Shown piece by piece: positions 22,901 through 35,508 of a DNA stretch of 64,000 nucleotides (within the stretch, counting starts at the first letter, position 1; every line of letters begins with the position of its first letter). The stretch is from Pelargonium x hortorum (lineage: Eukaryota; Streptophyta; Magnoliopsida; Geraniales; Geraniaceae): contig JAYMTJ010000005.1 of NCBI GenBank assembly GCA_036897525.1, positions 124,001 through 188,000 of the forward strand, written 5' to 3'. Both the position numbers and the translations under genes were made by a program. Under the pieces are notes generated by a model. The model saw nothing but the letters and a program-made list of their open reading frames with translations, did no database searches and had not been told where the DNA came from.

Positions 22901-25900
22901 TAACAGCGGGCAGAAGCCTACAAACAACCCCCCAAAAACAATTAAACACATCTGGACCCATGACATGAACAAGACATTCTATGAAAAAGATCGGGCTCTC
23001 ACCCTTGAGTTTCTAATTTGTACTCTTTTGACTCTCTATAGAGGTGTAATTCTTATAAAAAGGGGATTCTCCATGTATTAGAGTTCTTGTATTTATTTTA
23101 TTTTAAACTAGTCTTAGATTTGCTTTAAAGCGTTATAAGTTTTTTCTGCTCAACATGAGATTTGCCCAGAATTCCAATTAGATATCGTGAGCAACAAGAG
23201 GCATTGGCTCTCGATCGGTTTCTTCCAATAAAACAAACAGATGGTATCCTTTTCGTTAAAAAAATTATCGTCATGGAATACCGATAAAAAATTCAAAAAA
23301 CTCACGGGAAGCTTTTTTATGTATCTGTACCTGAAAAATAGTATAAGATTCTAAAAGAGGTAAAGTTCCGAAATGGGAAACCTAGAAACAACAAGAAAAC
23401 AGACTTTCACTTAAGATAAGACTCAAATAAACCCAAAAATCAGAGGAACACTTCTTAATATTCTTTAATGACTTTCTTAAACAGGCTCAGAACCCGTTTC
23501 TTAACGTGCTTCTGCTAGCCCAGTGCTTTCATGCTTTGGTCTTAGTCTTACTTATGAGATTACCTTTCAAGGCCGGGCTCCTTTCTTTTTTCTTTGGGTG
23601 ATATTAGTATTGAATCGAGGGAGCTTTCTCTTTCTTTCCACTAAGGCTGGTTTTCTTGGCATATTCTATATTATTGGTAACTAAAAAGCATGCCTTATCA
23701 CTCCACTTTCAGGACCTCGAAGACAGAAATAGTTTAATACTTTTCAACTGTTGACCAAGAAGATGCTGTTTTTTGTGTTAATTCTCATTCAAGAATCCCA
23801 AGGTCATAGGTTTGCTTTTTTTGTTACGTTTAAAAGAGCCCGATATTTACATACATAATGCGATGCGTTCTCACCCCTTATTTCGATTCATATACATTTC
23901 CTCAAAGTAAAGAATACAGACGACTAGAGCCCTACGGCAGCTCGTTGTCAAAGAACTTGTGTCTTGTATGGACACTAAATAGGATCCTTTTCGCCCATGT
24001 AGCATTAGTACTCTTATATCATACATTGAATCCAGGATTTAGCTAAACAACCAAGTTTCTGTAAATGCAATCAATACCGAGTAAAGAATATGAAAGAAGT
24101 CCAAGGATTTCCTTACTTAAAAAAGCAATCCATGTGACTCCACTATCTAGAGAGTTCGCTCACAATATAACAAGGAATCTTATATACCAAATCTAGATAT
24201 CCTTAAGGGAAAAGGTGTATATACGAGGTTCTCTACCAAAGTAAAGCAATTGCATAATCAAAATTTGTGCTTAGGCTTACTTTTGAAAGGAAAAAGCTCT
24301 TCTAACAGGGGGTGGTTTAGTACAGGCAGAGTCAAATATATAAGAAGGCTCTAGTTCCATTTAAACACTACGAGTCTCTTAGACATTTCAACGTAGCATA
24401 AGGTAAATTACTAGGACTTAAGTTATACTAGAATAGAACTGCAAAAAAATAGTGGGATAAACTCCCAAATTATCCACTTTTGTCGTAAAAGGCCGCTAAC
24501 ACCTAAGAAGTAACTTGCTTCTTTACTTTAGTACAAGAATCTCATATTATACAAACAAAAAGAATATGTCGTTTCGTTACAAGCTTTTTAAGAATTTTAA
24601 TTCTATATTTTAGGATTTGACTTTACCGGAGGATATCTTATTTAGTTTAGGAACTCAACCCACACTTTTTTTTTTTGTAATTAACAATCTCTTATTTAAG
24701 AGGGTAGGTAGCCCCATGGCGCAACATGAGACCCGAAAAAAACCCTAAGGGCAAGACACTTACGTTTTTGTTTGTGTTCACGAATTCGGTATCCATTTTT
24801 TATTCCATTCCAATAAATAAGAAGGAGCCCTTGATACACAAAATAGGCTTTAAGTTAGTTAAAGTTAATTGTGTTCGCCTTTTTTCCGTGTTTTGTCAAA
24901 ATTACAGAATAAGGGGGGAGTCATTATAATTTTTTATAGTTAAAGTTAAGAAATAGAATTACTAGATTTCATTTATACACTCCTCAGAGGGAACCGGGAG
25001 AGTCTTTATTACATTATTAAGATATGTATATAGAGTCTAATATTTTGCAATTAGGTATATAGTATAAGGTATACTTCTCTCATTGCTTTATCTGCTTTTA
25101 TCGTACAAAGAGGAAAGAGCTTTAAGCGATAATGAGTCAATCCTTCTACCCAGCTGCAGCGTCGCAGAGAAAGAGTGTTATAAGGAGTTTTTTAGTTAGT
25201 ACATCCTATATCCCATCTAAATAAATACTTACTTTGTTGTTTCAGCATCTCCTCGTTTCTTCAGAAATGGAAACCTCTCGAAAAGCCTTATCAGAACTAT
25301 ACTCCTTTTCTTAAAAAAAGGCACAGAATCCAGAATGGAATAGAAGACTCCCCTAGTCAATTACCTTAGAATGTTAAACTAGCATAAACTAACAAGAGGA
25401 AATCCTTCTTTATATTGTATAGGAAAAGAAAAAACCCTCACACCGCTTACCTATTAGAGATATCTTGTGTTTTTTTAGAGTAAGCCTACTGGAAACGGAT
25501 TACCTTAAGCTTTAACTCCCAAATGTCTTTTCGAGAATAGGAAACCTGAAATCATAGGAACACAAAAAGAGGACTCCCCGGGTTTAATCTTTAGTATTTC
25601 CTTAAGCTGTAGCGTAGCTGTCCTGAATTTGAAGAAAGGCAACTCTCTTAGTTCTTTGATCCCCTCCTAGATAGAACATCTACCACCTTATACACAAAAT
25701 TCTTCTTGACTTCTTTGTTACTCTCGCTATCCCACTTAAGTTTAGTCACAGCTTCTTTCTTTTCTTAAGACCCACTATACCGCGGAAAACCACTTATATC
25801 CACTAAATCTTCAAAAATTTTAGACGAGAATAAAATACCAAAGACTAGTACAAAACTCCTTCAATTAAAAAGGGAAACTTCAGGTGAAAAAGTAGGTTTT

Positions 25901-27646
25901 TTTCTAATAAAGAAATTCCAGGGAGTGGTGTAAAGGCTTTCTTTTCTTTTCTTGTTGATGCTTATTCTCGCACAGTTTTGCCAGAGTAGTAAGAAAGGGC
26001 TTGGCTTGCCTTAAGATTTTTTTTTTAATTTATCAACTCTTTTACTAAAAAATGGAAGATTTAGGTATATATATAGTACACAAAGGATTTCCTACTTTGA
26101 AGCGTAGCCTTTTGTTTGACAAGAGTTTTATACTACAGTCCTGTTTCAAATCAGTTATTTGCTCTGTTACTGGGTTTCGCATCAAAAATTTCTATTAGGG
26201 CAAAGAAAGGCCCTTAAGCGGGGCGGCAATCTATTAAATTGGGATCTTGAAAAACCCGTAATTTAAAAGTTTCTTAACTGGAAATGTAATATTCCCTTAA
26301 ATAAAAGTAGCAAAACTTTAGTATTTAGTACTAGATTATCCTTTTACTTATCAGAAAATTCCCAATTCAATGAGAGGAAAGACGGATTGCGGTACAATAT
26401 CTAATTGTAATTGGAGATAAGACTTTACACCAAAATCTCGGTATTACAAAACAAGATGAATGACTTGAAATTCACAGGGATCCGTTTTAACAAAGACCTT
26501 ATAGGGAGCTCTTAGATGTAAAGTATTAAAACTACTGCCTACCTAACTTCCAAAATTCTTGGTGTTTTGCCACCTTCAACTACAAAAGGAATGAATACCC
26601 GGGGTTTTTTCGCTCTACCCCGGATCACCACAATACTTTATTTACAGAGGATTATTAAGGCACCTATTGCCATTAAAGGAGCATCCAGTAAAATCTAAGA
26701 ATTAATTTGGAGGTAGAGGTAGCTAGTCGTAATTTACATGAGTCAAAAGCTTGCTTATTATATAACAGGAAAAATTCCTTACCTTATGAGAAGATATTAA
26801 AAAGGGAAAAGCTCATAAATCTTGTTTGGTGCTACTAAGATTCACTTAATATAAAAAAAAAAAAAATTAGGCCTAAGGTACCGGATACTTAAGTCTTTAC
26901 CCTTTAGATACATTTCAGAAGCAGCTCTTAAGAAACAAAGAATATTTCCATCTCTAACCCCGGAGTATTTGCTAGACTTTCCTTTAATTAAGGGCAGTAG
27001 CATTTTCTCTTATCGTACGTAAGATAACAATTTCTATCCGTGAGAGATCGTTTTTTGTAAACTTTTTAAGTGTGCGGAGTACTCGGCTTACTAAGGAAAA
27101 CGAATTGCCTTACTAAATATAAATTGTAAATAACGGATCCTATAAAGAAAGCAAAAACAATTTATTTTTCATTTTTTTCAGGGTACTAATTCTAATAGAG
27201 TCTATACAAATAAAGCTTTTCTTTTCCCAGATTGATAAAGTAATCGGAAATACGCTGGCATAAACTCCCGGTATTTTCCAGACGGATAAGAAAATGAAAG
27301 GGTTGTCAGAAGTAAATAAAATAACTCAAGAATCTCTCTCTAAAGTCCAACAATCCTCAACGAGCTGTGCCTTTCTAAGATTTACCAAAAGCTTCTTAAC
27401 CTAATTATTTAGACTAGTACTAAAAAGTCCTTATGAAAGCTTAGGAAGGGAAGGCATACTCTGTATCTTAAAAATACAATATCGCAGCTTGTCTTGAAAC
27501 CACCTAAAAACGGAGAGGCTGTAGTTTAGTTTCTCTCTTTTGTAGGGTATTTATCCGTTTTCTAAAATGAAATAAGTAAGATCCCACTTTATAGTTTTAT
27601 TGTATTGTATCTGTATCTATTCCGCACAACCTCGTTTTGAAGGTCC
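20000..27646. other. Gene-free AT-rich spacer
   Basis: No gene is recognised. The frames at 23858-24046 and 24726-24929 on the plus strand (62 and 67 codons) have no family signature. G-run/C-run mini-palindromes recur, for example near 21433, 22122 and 23980 (GGATCC). Positions 25200-26000 show no structure I can name. Confidence 0.55.
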
Positions 27647-27712
27647 AGGAATCGGGACTTGAACTACAAACTGCTAAGCTTGCTAAAACAGCTAAGCTAA
27701 CAGAAACCTCCT
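27647..27712 (-). other. tRNA-like fragment, badly decayed
   Basis: Read on the minus strand, AGGAGGT at the 5' end can pair with GATTCCT at the 3' end in 6 of 7 positions, counting G-U. A GCT...AGC D-arm is present, and a TTCAAGT T-loop sits in the expected place. The T-stem does not pair and no believable anticodon arm exists between them. At 66 nt it is shorter than a normal tRNA. It is either a tRNA relic or a chance resemblance. Confidence 0.3.
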
Positions 27713-28375
27713 GTATTAATTATCTCATTTCCTAAACGCTAAACTAAGCTGCGTCTCTAAGCAGAGCAGAGTGCTCTCAATCTATCTTTACATTTCTATT
27801 CTATTACTTTTAATGGGTGTAAAAAAAGCATGGAATCCTCAGAAAAATGAGGGGTCGTCTATATGGGGCGCTTACTGAGCTTGGTCTAGGGCATAACAAA
27901 ATCAAAATATCATTAACTTATTAATGCAAGGTAATTGCCTATTCATATTTCCTGCGGTTATATCTATCCTGTCAGTTAAAATTGAAGCATGTTTTTACTT
28001 TGTTATAATGTTATAATGGTAAGTTGGATATTCCTTAAACTCTAATGCAATTCCCGCCCAACGTTACACTTCTGTCTGGTAGATGGATGTACTCTCTAGT
28101 GTTATAAGGTTTCAACTTCTGAGTCTCCTTGTTTGTTTGCCATCAACTTAGAATCAGTTTATGTTATTGCTTTTACAGCTTTACTTGCTTCCAAGAACAA
28201 TTAGAACAGGATTCTGTATTCTGCTATTAATAGACCCGTTTTAAGTCCTTCGCCGACTTATTAGATCGGAGTCCTTACAAACACAAGAGAGTATTCTCCT
28301 CACCGGCAATACAGAGCTAGCCTTGAGTAGCGAGCAGGTGGAGTTTGTAGTTTGGTTGGGTTATAAATAATAAAT

Positions 28376-28401
28376 AAGGCAAACTTGAGTTTGGTACAAC
28401 C
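28376..28401 (+). repeat. 26-bp dispersed repeat, copy 1
   Basis: This stretch is identical to 39403-39428 at 25 of 26 positions. It contains the near-palindrome AAACTTGAGTTT. The flanks on both sides are unrelated, so a short unit has been copied to a distant place. This is the best-conserved distant repeat I found. It sits inside a 70-codon minus-strand frame (28361-28573) that is otherwise unremarkable. Confidence 0.85.
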
Positions 28402-31400
28402 AGAAAAGACCTCCAAAGGAAAAGCATACAGAACATTTCACTATATATAACTTTTGAAAAGCTAGACGACCCGTAGCTATAATTTCACTCAAAAGAACCC
28501 GTTTTACATCCGATTCATCCTCTATTCTGGGAGCGACCTCCGGACTATCTGTTAAAGAGTAAAGAACTTTCATTTCAAGGGGGTTAGATTAACTTCTTTC
28601 AGGTACAGCACTGACAAAAAGGATAGTACCTCCAGCTTCTGCTCCAGGGATTTCACCTGATGCATGGTTCTCTGGAACTCCGTTGGCAATTAACCAAAAT
28701 ACGGACGCCTTCTTGTTTCGGTGGTTAGCCGAAGTTCCTCAGTTACATACGTGGTTAAGAGTTAATAAGAATATCTGTACAATCCTAGCTATCAAGACTT
28801 ATTATAAGATACAGAAGAGAGGTCTTCTAGTCTAGGCTATGGAAAAGCAAGGGTCTCCTCAGTCCATAGCTAAGATAGAACATTAACCTCCCTCACATCC
28901 AGTCATTACTTCCATAGGCTAGCTTCCCTTAACAGGTCCTACACCACTGACTTTCATTAGCATGTTAGAGAGTGAATCCAACAGTCATCATTAACAGCAC
29001 TCGACCGACATGGCATTCCATTAAAGCACTGACTAAGATAGTACATAGCAACAGTAGCAGCAATCCCAACCATGATTAAGAGAGTCCTCGTTCTGTCCAT
29101 TAGATTCCAGTCTATTAGCTATTCGCCGGATATTCCTTCCCAGAAGTATTCCGTTATTAGACACCTTGTTCTATTCCAAAGTTGGTTTGGGGCTTTTTTC
29201 GCACAGCACACTTTACTTTAATAAAACTCTGTTTTAAGAAAACTAGCAGAACAGGAGCTGTGCCAGAGTTTTACTTGATTTTGTAGATATATACCCTAAA
29301 TAGGACTTTTACAGAGTTCTTAGTACTATCTGAACTTAACCCCTTCTTTATATCTTTATAAAAGCTACTTTATTGCTACACTTACTCGACTATTTTACTT
29401 ATCCCGAAAGATTTTGCAAATGCACTAAAACAAGCAGCTTCTTACTTATAGGAATCCTATAAACAAGGCCTATCACTCTCTGGATTAGAAACCCTTTACT
29501 TTACTCGCTGTAAACTCCAAAAAAGTTAGCAAACTTCTACTTTCTTCTCATAACCTGATAGCTTATCCTAACGAAACCCAGACTAAGTTTTAAATACCTC
29601 GTGTAACTACAATTAGAATTGAGACTTAATCCTCCGCTTCCCCTATTACTTCTCCTAAAAAAGCGTGTAGGAGACCCTACTTTAGATTTTTAGGATAACA
29701 AAGCCCTTCCTCCGCGCGGTACACTAACAATTTTCTATACTATTAAGGTTCTGCCCTTTCTGGTATAGTAGTAAAACAAAGAACAAAAGGAATATACCTT
29801 TACTATTTAATACCATTATTATATAAAGACTAAGATTAATACTTATACTATAGCAAAAAAAAAAGGATCTATTATGCCTATACTACAATACGAATTAGAA
29901 CAAGGTAAATCGAAGCAGGCCGCTCCTGGATAAATAGGGGCCCACGCGTATCCGATGTTATGGATTCATTTTAATAGAATACTTAAGAAAGAATATTAGA
30001 ACACTAAAGCAGAGGATATAAGTTTTCTAAATTTATAGTGCAAAATTGAACTAGCTATATCTCGTAAAAAACTGAGAATACTGTAACTGTAATATAAAGA
30101 CTAAAAACTGCTTTTCTTCTTGTAATCTATTGGGAGCTCTCCACTTATAACGAGTATTACTCAAGGGCTACTCAGGTATAGTATATCAGAAACTATTCAT
30201 TTCAATATGTTACATAAATTTAGATAATCCTGTTATAAATAAATAGTCTTATAAATTATATAAATTAAAGAAGAAACATCACCATTCCCTCATAGGGTGT
30301 TAGAAGGCCGCTCCTTGAGTTCAAATCCTGTTTTTATAGGATTCTGAAAAAAGATGAGGACAGACATAAGCGAGTCCCAAATTCAGGAATACGGCAGTAC
30401 ACAAATAACAAGGGAATAAATATAACAAAGCAGAATAGTAGCAGCTGAGTACCCTATGGCTTATATAAGGCGTATAGTAGGGCCTGAGGTGAGGATTGCT
30501 AATAAAAATTTTTAATAAAAGGTTATCTGCCCCGGCGAAGCTGCGCATAGCAATAAATATCTACAACCAAAGTAATATAAGAATTTCATTACAGAGTTTT
30601 CAACTGACGTCCTCAAGAGTTAACTATAGGAACATTGCCCATAATTTGAACAATCTTTTAGGAAAACCGCTCCTTGCTAGTTACCCGAGTCGCAAATTCC
30701 TCTATTTACCGAATGTCAACAGTAATTCTAAAGGGTTTTTATATTGCTTAGGAGGTTCTGTATTCTATTAAGAATTTCCTTACTAGGATTTTTGGCTGAA
30801 GATCTCTCGTGAATATCTAGAGAATTCAGGACTCTCTTAATAAATATTATACTTGGTATTATTTCAAACACGGATAAAGCCTGTATTCAAAAAAAAAGTA
30901 GTAAGAACCTGTAAGCACGGACCTAAGATAAGAGCGCAGCCTTCTAAGAGGGTACCCATTTCGGAGTTTATTAATTCATAAACAAGGGAATCCCCATTAG
31001 CTATTAGACTGTATTATGACAAGAATTTTGTATTTCCTTGGTGGGCTCTTAATCTAGCGTCTAACCTTTCCCTTTTTTATAGTATGACAAGTAGATCATA
31101 GGCATACCAATTATTATAGTATTACAGTAAAGCAGTTAACAGAGGGCTAAGACCAGCAAACACCAGAGAAATCTCTTAATTTGAAGTAACTAAAATTTAG
31201 GAACTTTTGAGGGTTTAACTTATTCTATTTTCTTTTATTATAATACATATATAAGGAACGTATACTTATGTAAGTAAGAAGTAAACCAGGCTTAAGTAAG
31301 GAGAGCACCCGGTAGTCTTTTTAGAATCGACTAGATTGACTATCAAAACCCCCTTTTGGAATGTGTAAAAACTTCATGAAAAGTCTACTTTACCCAAATT

Positions 31401-33563
31401 AGAGGCCCTCTACTAGAGTAGAGTTCAAAACAAGAAAAGACTGTAACTATAAAAGAATACTGACTTTCTTTAAGCCTAATTACGAGCCCGTAATAGAAAT
31501 TGATAAGACTCCATGGCATAATTAGCAGTGTACCCCTAAAAAAGAAATTGTATGCCCCCCTTTCCAGCTTTATAACGAGGCACCTATCATGTACGATTCT
31601 AGTCTTTTTAAGCGTGTAGCTTTCTAGGACCAGTCCTATTTTCTATTTTCTTTGTAAGGAGTTAGTTTTGGATCCTAATATACAAGATTCTATTACTCAG
31701 GTAAAAAAATGCACTCTGTAAACTAAAAAGAAGTTAAATAGAGCTGTGTCCCTTCAGAAAAGTATGAAAATTCCCGCAAAGTTAAGAATACTACTACTCT
31801 ATACTATAGCAAGGGCGCCAAAAGGACTCATAATAATGTACTGTAGCACACCCTGACCAAACGATTACCCCGATACTTAAGTCTATAAGAACTTCCAAAT
31901 TAAATTGAGGGAATTAAAACAGATTACATAAACCTATTTATTAATTACCGTATAGGAGCCCTTACCCTAATGCTTTTTTCCTATACCTTATTTCCCAGCA
32001 TAATAGAAGCCCCTCGGGGGTGTATGAAAGAGGTTTCGGAACTGCGGCATTTCTGTTTCAAAGAGGGTTATTCAGAATTTTAAGATGTACAGGCTGCTAT
32101 GTCTTATCTTAAGGTATATTTTCTTGTCGGAGTCTCTTTCGTGTCTACTCTTTCCTTATAAAATGACCTTTAGGAGAGTTGGGAGTTGAGAGGGATATAG
32201 ATGTAGGGTTTTTTAAAGTCTTTCTTTTTTTAGGAATACGAATAAGTCGTGAGTCATTTTCTGGTCTAGAGGGTCCGCGGTTAATTTAATGTATACTCGA
32301 AAGTGTACCTTTGCTTAGTCATGTAGACGTTTACACACCTCAAGCGGGGCTTAGAAAAGATATAAGTCCCTAATTAAGCTTGTGGAATTCCCCCAGTATA
32401 TAGTAATGTTAAATTTCCTTATCTACAAGGTATAGCCTAATATGAATAAACGAATGCGTAAAAAAAAAATTATCTTACTTATTTATTTTAGTAAAACCCA
32501 CTGTAATGCTCATTTCCTTGCTTAAAACACGAGTTAGTGTACTCAGTAATGTACATACATACATAATTCTCATTATTAAAAAAGAAAGCTTCCCGCTTTA
32601 CTTAAAATATCCTTCAAGCCCTGGAACACAGAAACACAAATAGACAACCTCGTCCAGATTAATGGCGAAACTCTTGTAACAAAAGAAAGTAAAGTCAATT
32701 ACATTGAAAGAGTCTAATTCTATTAAATTTACCAAAAGCCTTGAGTGTCTATTATTTGCGGTATAAATATGTGAGCTCAAGGTTACCCTTGCTAGGTTTT
32801 ATCAAATCCCACGACAAAGTAAAGGGTTTCAAATGCTTTTTTATTTAGTAGGTTGTAGTTGTTAAAGGCAATACCTTATCTGATTTATTGTAGCTAGGGT
32901 CTCTATTTCTGCTGCCAGGGGTCTGTCTGGTCAATAGTACAAATAACAAGCGACGCGCTTCTGTAAACTCAGTTATTTATATGGTAGCACCCAGAATTAA
33001 GATAAGGCAACAAAAGATTCTAAGTTCATGACAAATTTCTTAACTCAGTGCGGTAGCGGTCTACAAACAGGCAAATCCCGACTATTCCTTAGGAAAGGAT
33101 CCCATCTCACGAGGAGCCCTATCTAATCTATATTGTATCTCTTTGTATATTAAGACTTTTTATTTACAAAGTTAGTCTATCTCTATAGAATAAAAAGATT
33201 CTTGGAAAATTCCCAACTACTTATAAACTATATCTATTAGGCTTAAAAAAAGAGTCAGTCGGAGATTAGAAAGAAAGAAGGAAGTGCCCGGATCAAGATT
33301 AGGGATCTTCAAACACCAGAAGCAAAGGCAATCCTATTGAAGATTATACCACAAAAAACTAACATAGAGGACTGCTCCTAGAAAAAAAGGAGACTTATTA
33401 GGTTTAGGTTAAGGGGCATCTCCGAGAACCTCAGGAACAAAAACCTGCGTATCTCCTGTTCTAGTAGAATTGAGAAGCTTTCCTTACGCAAAAGCCCAGC
33501 ATACAACTTCTCTAAAACGGCTAATTCTAATTATATAGAATTTGTTCTCTAGGCTAGTAGAGT

Positions 33564-33576
33564 ACACACACACACA
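33564..33576. repeat. CA microsatellite
   Basis: A short alternating A/C tract of 13 bases is embedded in ordinary spacer. Confidence 0.8.
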
Positions 33577-33833
33577 GAAATGTATTGGAAATACGTAAGT
33601 AGACTGCAAATTGAAGTTAAGAATAAGTATCTAAAAATAAGAGCTTCCACTCTTTCTTTTACTTTTAGAGTGATGAGGATACTAGGCCGAGGTATCTTCA
33701 GCTATTGACTACATAAAAAAGGGGTCTTTACACGTTGAAGATTTTGTAGAACATAGTAATGAAATTCCATTAGTATTATTAGCGAGAATTTCCTTTTCAG
33801 AATCTCCCAGAAATCCTATCAGGGATTTCGTAA

Positions 33834-34154
33834 ATGGGTTCGCAAGGCTTTTCAACAGAAACCTACAGTGGTCTATCTCTAAAATTCCTCTTGTCCTATG
33901 GTAGCTTATCGTTAACAGAGGATAAAGCCCTAGAAAGATTAGGAGTTAATCCCTTTACCGACTGACAAGAGAATTTCAAGCTTGAAATTCGATGATACAG
34001 AATACAAGCTCTTAAAGAAGAAAGTTACAAGATTAAGCAAGTCAAGACCCGACCCATAGGAAAAGTAGGGCTCAAGAGTCTAGCACATAAGATAGAGAGA
34101 TCGATCCAGAGTCTAACTCAGAGGGAAGGTTTAAGTATTACGAAGCAGGTATAG
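33834..34154 (+). CDS. Possible ORF of 106 codons if TGA is read as Trp
   Basis: An ATG directly after a TAA opens a frame that runs to TAG at 34152-34154, with TGA codons at 33963 and 33993. In the standard code it is cut into three pieces. If TGA means Trp, as in fungal, red-algal and many protist mitochondria, it encodes 106 residues rich in Ser, Lys, Leu and Glu with no Cys. The second half is basic (for example KIKQVKTRPIGKVGLKS). I recognise no domain, signal peptide or membrane segment. G+C by codon position, counted by hand, is about 44, 38 and 37 percent, only weakly coding-like. Under that code I would expect around twenty open runs of this length in 64 kb by chance. An overlapping frame of about 70 codons, open in the standard code, covers roughly 33686-33903. 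This is most likely spurious, but worth a homology search. Confidence 0.12.
33971..33990. repeat. Perfect 20-bp palindrome
   Basis: GAATTTCAAGCTTGAAATTC reads the same on both strands, with ten base pairs and no spacer. It lies between two TGA codons of the doubtful reading frame at 33834-34154. Palindromes this long are not expected by chance in 64 kb. It could be a protein-binding or recombination site, or a remnant of a hairpin-type repeat. Confidence 0.85.
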
Positions 34155-34789
34155 GTAGTTGTTTTCCAGATCTAGTTAATAAGTCCATAAGCAATTGTTC
34201 ATAGGTAAACAAATGAACAAAAGTAGGTTTTTCCTCTCGGTGTATAGTGTAAGGGTTTACTATCTGTAATACTATCTAGCCTTAACCTCCCTCGGCTTGG
34301 CTACAGTCAGGTAACTCATGTATGTACTTACAAGGTTTGTCTCCTCCTTGAGCATAAAAGCCGAGAAACAAGAGACAAGAGGGCTTCGCGCCTTAATCTG
34401 TTAAGACAATCTAATACAAATATTAATAAGTACTAACTCTAATTAATTGATCTCTATCTATTAGACTCTCTAAAATAGTAGCTAACTCCATTAAGACAGG
34501 GAATACATAGAGAATCAACTAGCTTAGCTCCATTAGGTACACTCCAGGCTATCCTGGATATCTCTCTAGCTGTCATGGTTACAGCATCCGCGATAGGTTA
34601 AGCTCCAGCTTAGGCATTGGCAGCTTCTACAGCGCAGGTTAGAGAGCAAGAGTTAGGCCTAGGGTTAGGGCACTGGCTAGTGCTTAGGCAAGAAGGTATG
34701 CTGTCAGCTCAAACAACAAAGTCAAAGAAGTAAGAAGTTTTAGTCATGGGTTACGATTGTGTATGTAGGTGTGCTCATTACTCTATTAG

Positions 34790-34925
34790 TTGTAACCCGG
34801 TATCGCCCTCCCTCCGCTATGCTCAGGGGTATATGTGTTGCATCCCCAGCAAGAAGTGTTAGGCCTATCAAGCAGCCAGCTCCCATGCCCAGAAATGTGT
34901 ACCGTCCATCCATGCAGCCATCTAT
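34790..34925. other. G+C-rich island of unknown origin
   Basis: Positions 34801-34920 are about 55 percent G+C by my count, against roughly a third for the window. Both strands carry an overlapping open frame here (67 codons plus, 78 codons minus). The minus frame has a Gly/Leu-rich stretch, but I recognise no family. The sudden change in composition suggests DNA acquired from elsewhere, or a slower-decaying piece of a former gene. Confidence 0.5.
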
Positions 34926-35002
34926 ACAAACATATGCTACACATCCCAATAGCCTAGAATAACCCTCCCCTCCCATCTATCCGTCTTTTTTTTATTGGCA
35001 AT

Positions 35003-35017
35003 ATTATTATTATTATT
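35003..35017. repeat. ATT microsatellite
   Basis: Five ATT units in a row lie immediately downstream of the G+C-rich island. Confidence 0.85.
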
Positions 35018-35488
35018 TAAACGATTCCAAACTGGGAAAAAATGGGGCAAAAATGGATAAAAAAAACCAACAATTTTCAGGGATTTTACTACCGGCACAA
35101 AAGGGGCCCTTTTCGCTTGGTAAACGGGACTTTTATAACCCACGAATTTCCGGAGTTTTTTCAATTTGTTTTAGTTTTAACCAGTCAATTGAGGTGAGGT
35201 ACTTTCTGGGTTTTGTGTACCAATTACTTTGTTCATTGCAGGAACTCGTGTAAGACTTTCATACTGCAAAGATGTTATAACTTACTTCTTCCTTTATAGA
35301 CTTCTTTGCATGACTTCGTGTTTATGATGAGCTATACTTACTTAATAGGGAGCCCCATATATAGGAGTACGAGTCTTGGCAGCTATAAGCTATACCAGTC
35401 TTTGAATCAGGAGCTTGGGAGTAACTATTTGCTGTTACTTTACCTAGTATTGTCTTATTGTAACTCTAGATAGAAATTGTCCATAGAA

Positions 35489-35508
35489 CCTTACCTTACC
35501 TTACCTTA
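35489..35508. repeat. CCTTA tandem repeat, 4 units
   Basis: Four perfect copies of a 5-base unit. This is a typical slippage product, with no gene attached. Confidence 0.9.

Larger units (their letters stand above)
27713..33833. other. Spacer with a less AT-rich patch at 28.5-29.1 kb
   Basis: No gene is recognised. Positions 28480-29100 are less AT-rich than their surroundings. A stop-free frame runs from 28593 to 28835 on the plus strand without an ATG start, and a 70-codon minus frame lies at 28361-28573. I cannot assign either to a family. The 91-codon plus frame at 30496-30771 begins with TTG and matches nothing I know. All three lengths are within chance for this composition. Confidence 0.5.

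Noticed and set aside
30496-30771. 91-codon plus-strand frame starting with TTG
   Set aside because: No family match, no ribosome-binding site that I can judge, and a length within chance.
34740-35253. Overlapping frames of 66-78 codons on both strands
   Set aside because: They arise because the G+C-rich island lacks A+T-rich stop codons. Neither strand resembles a known protein.
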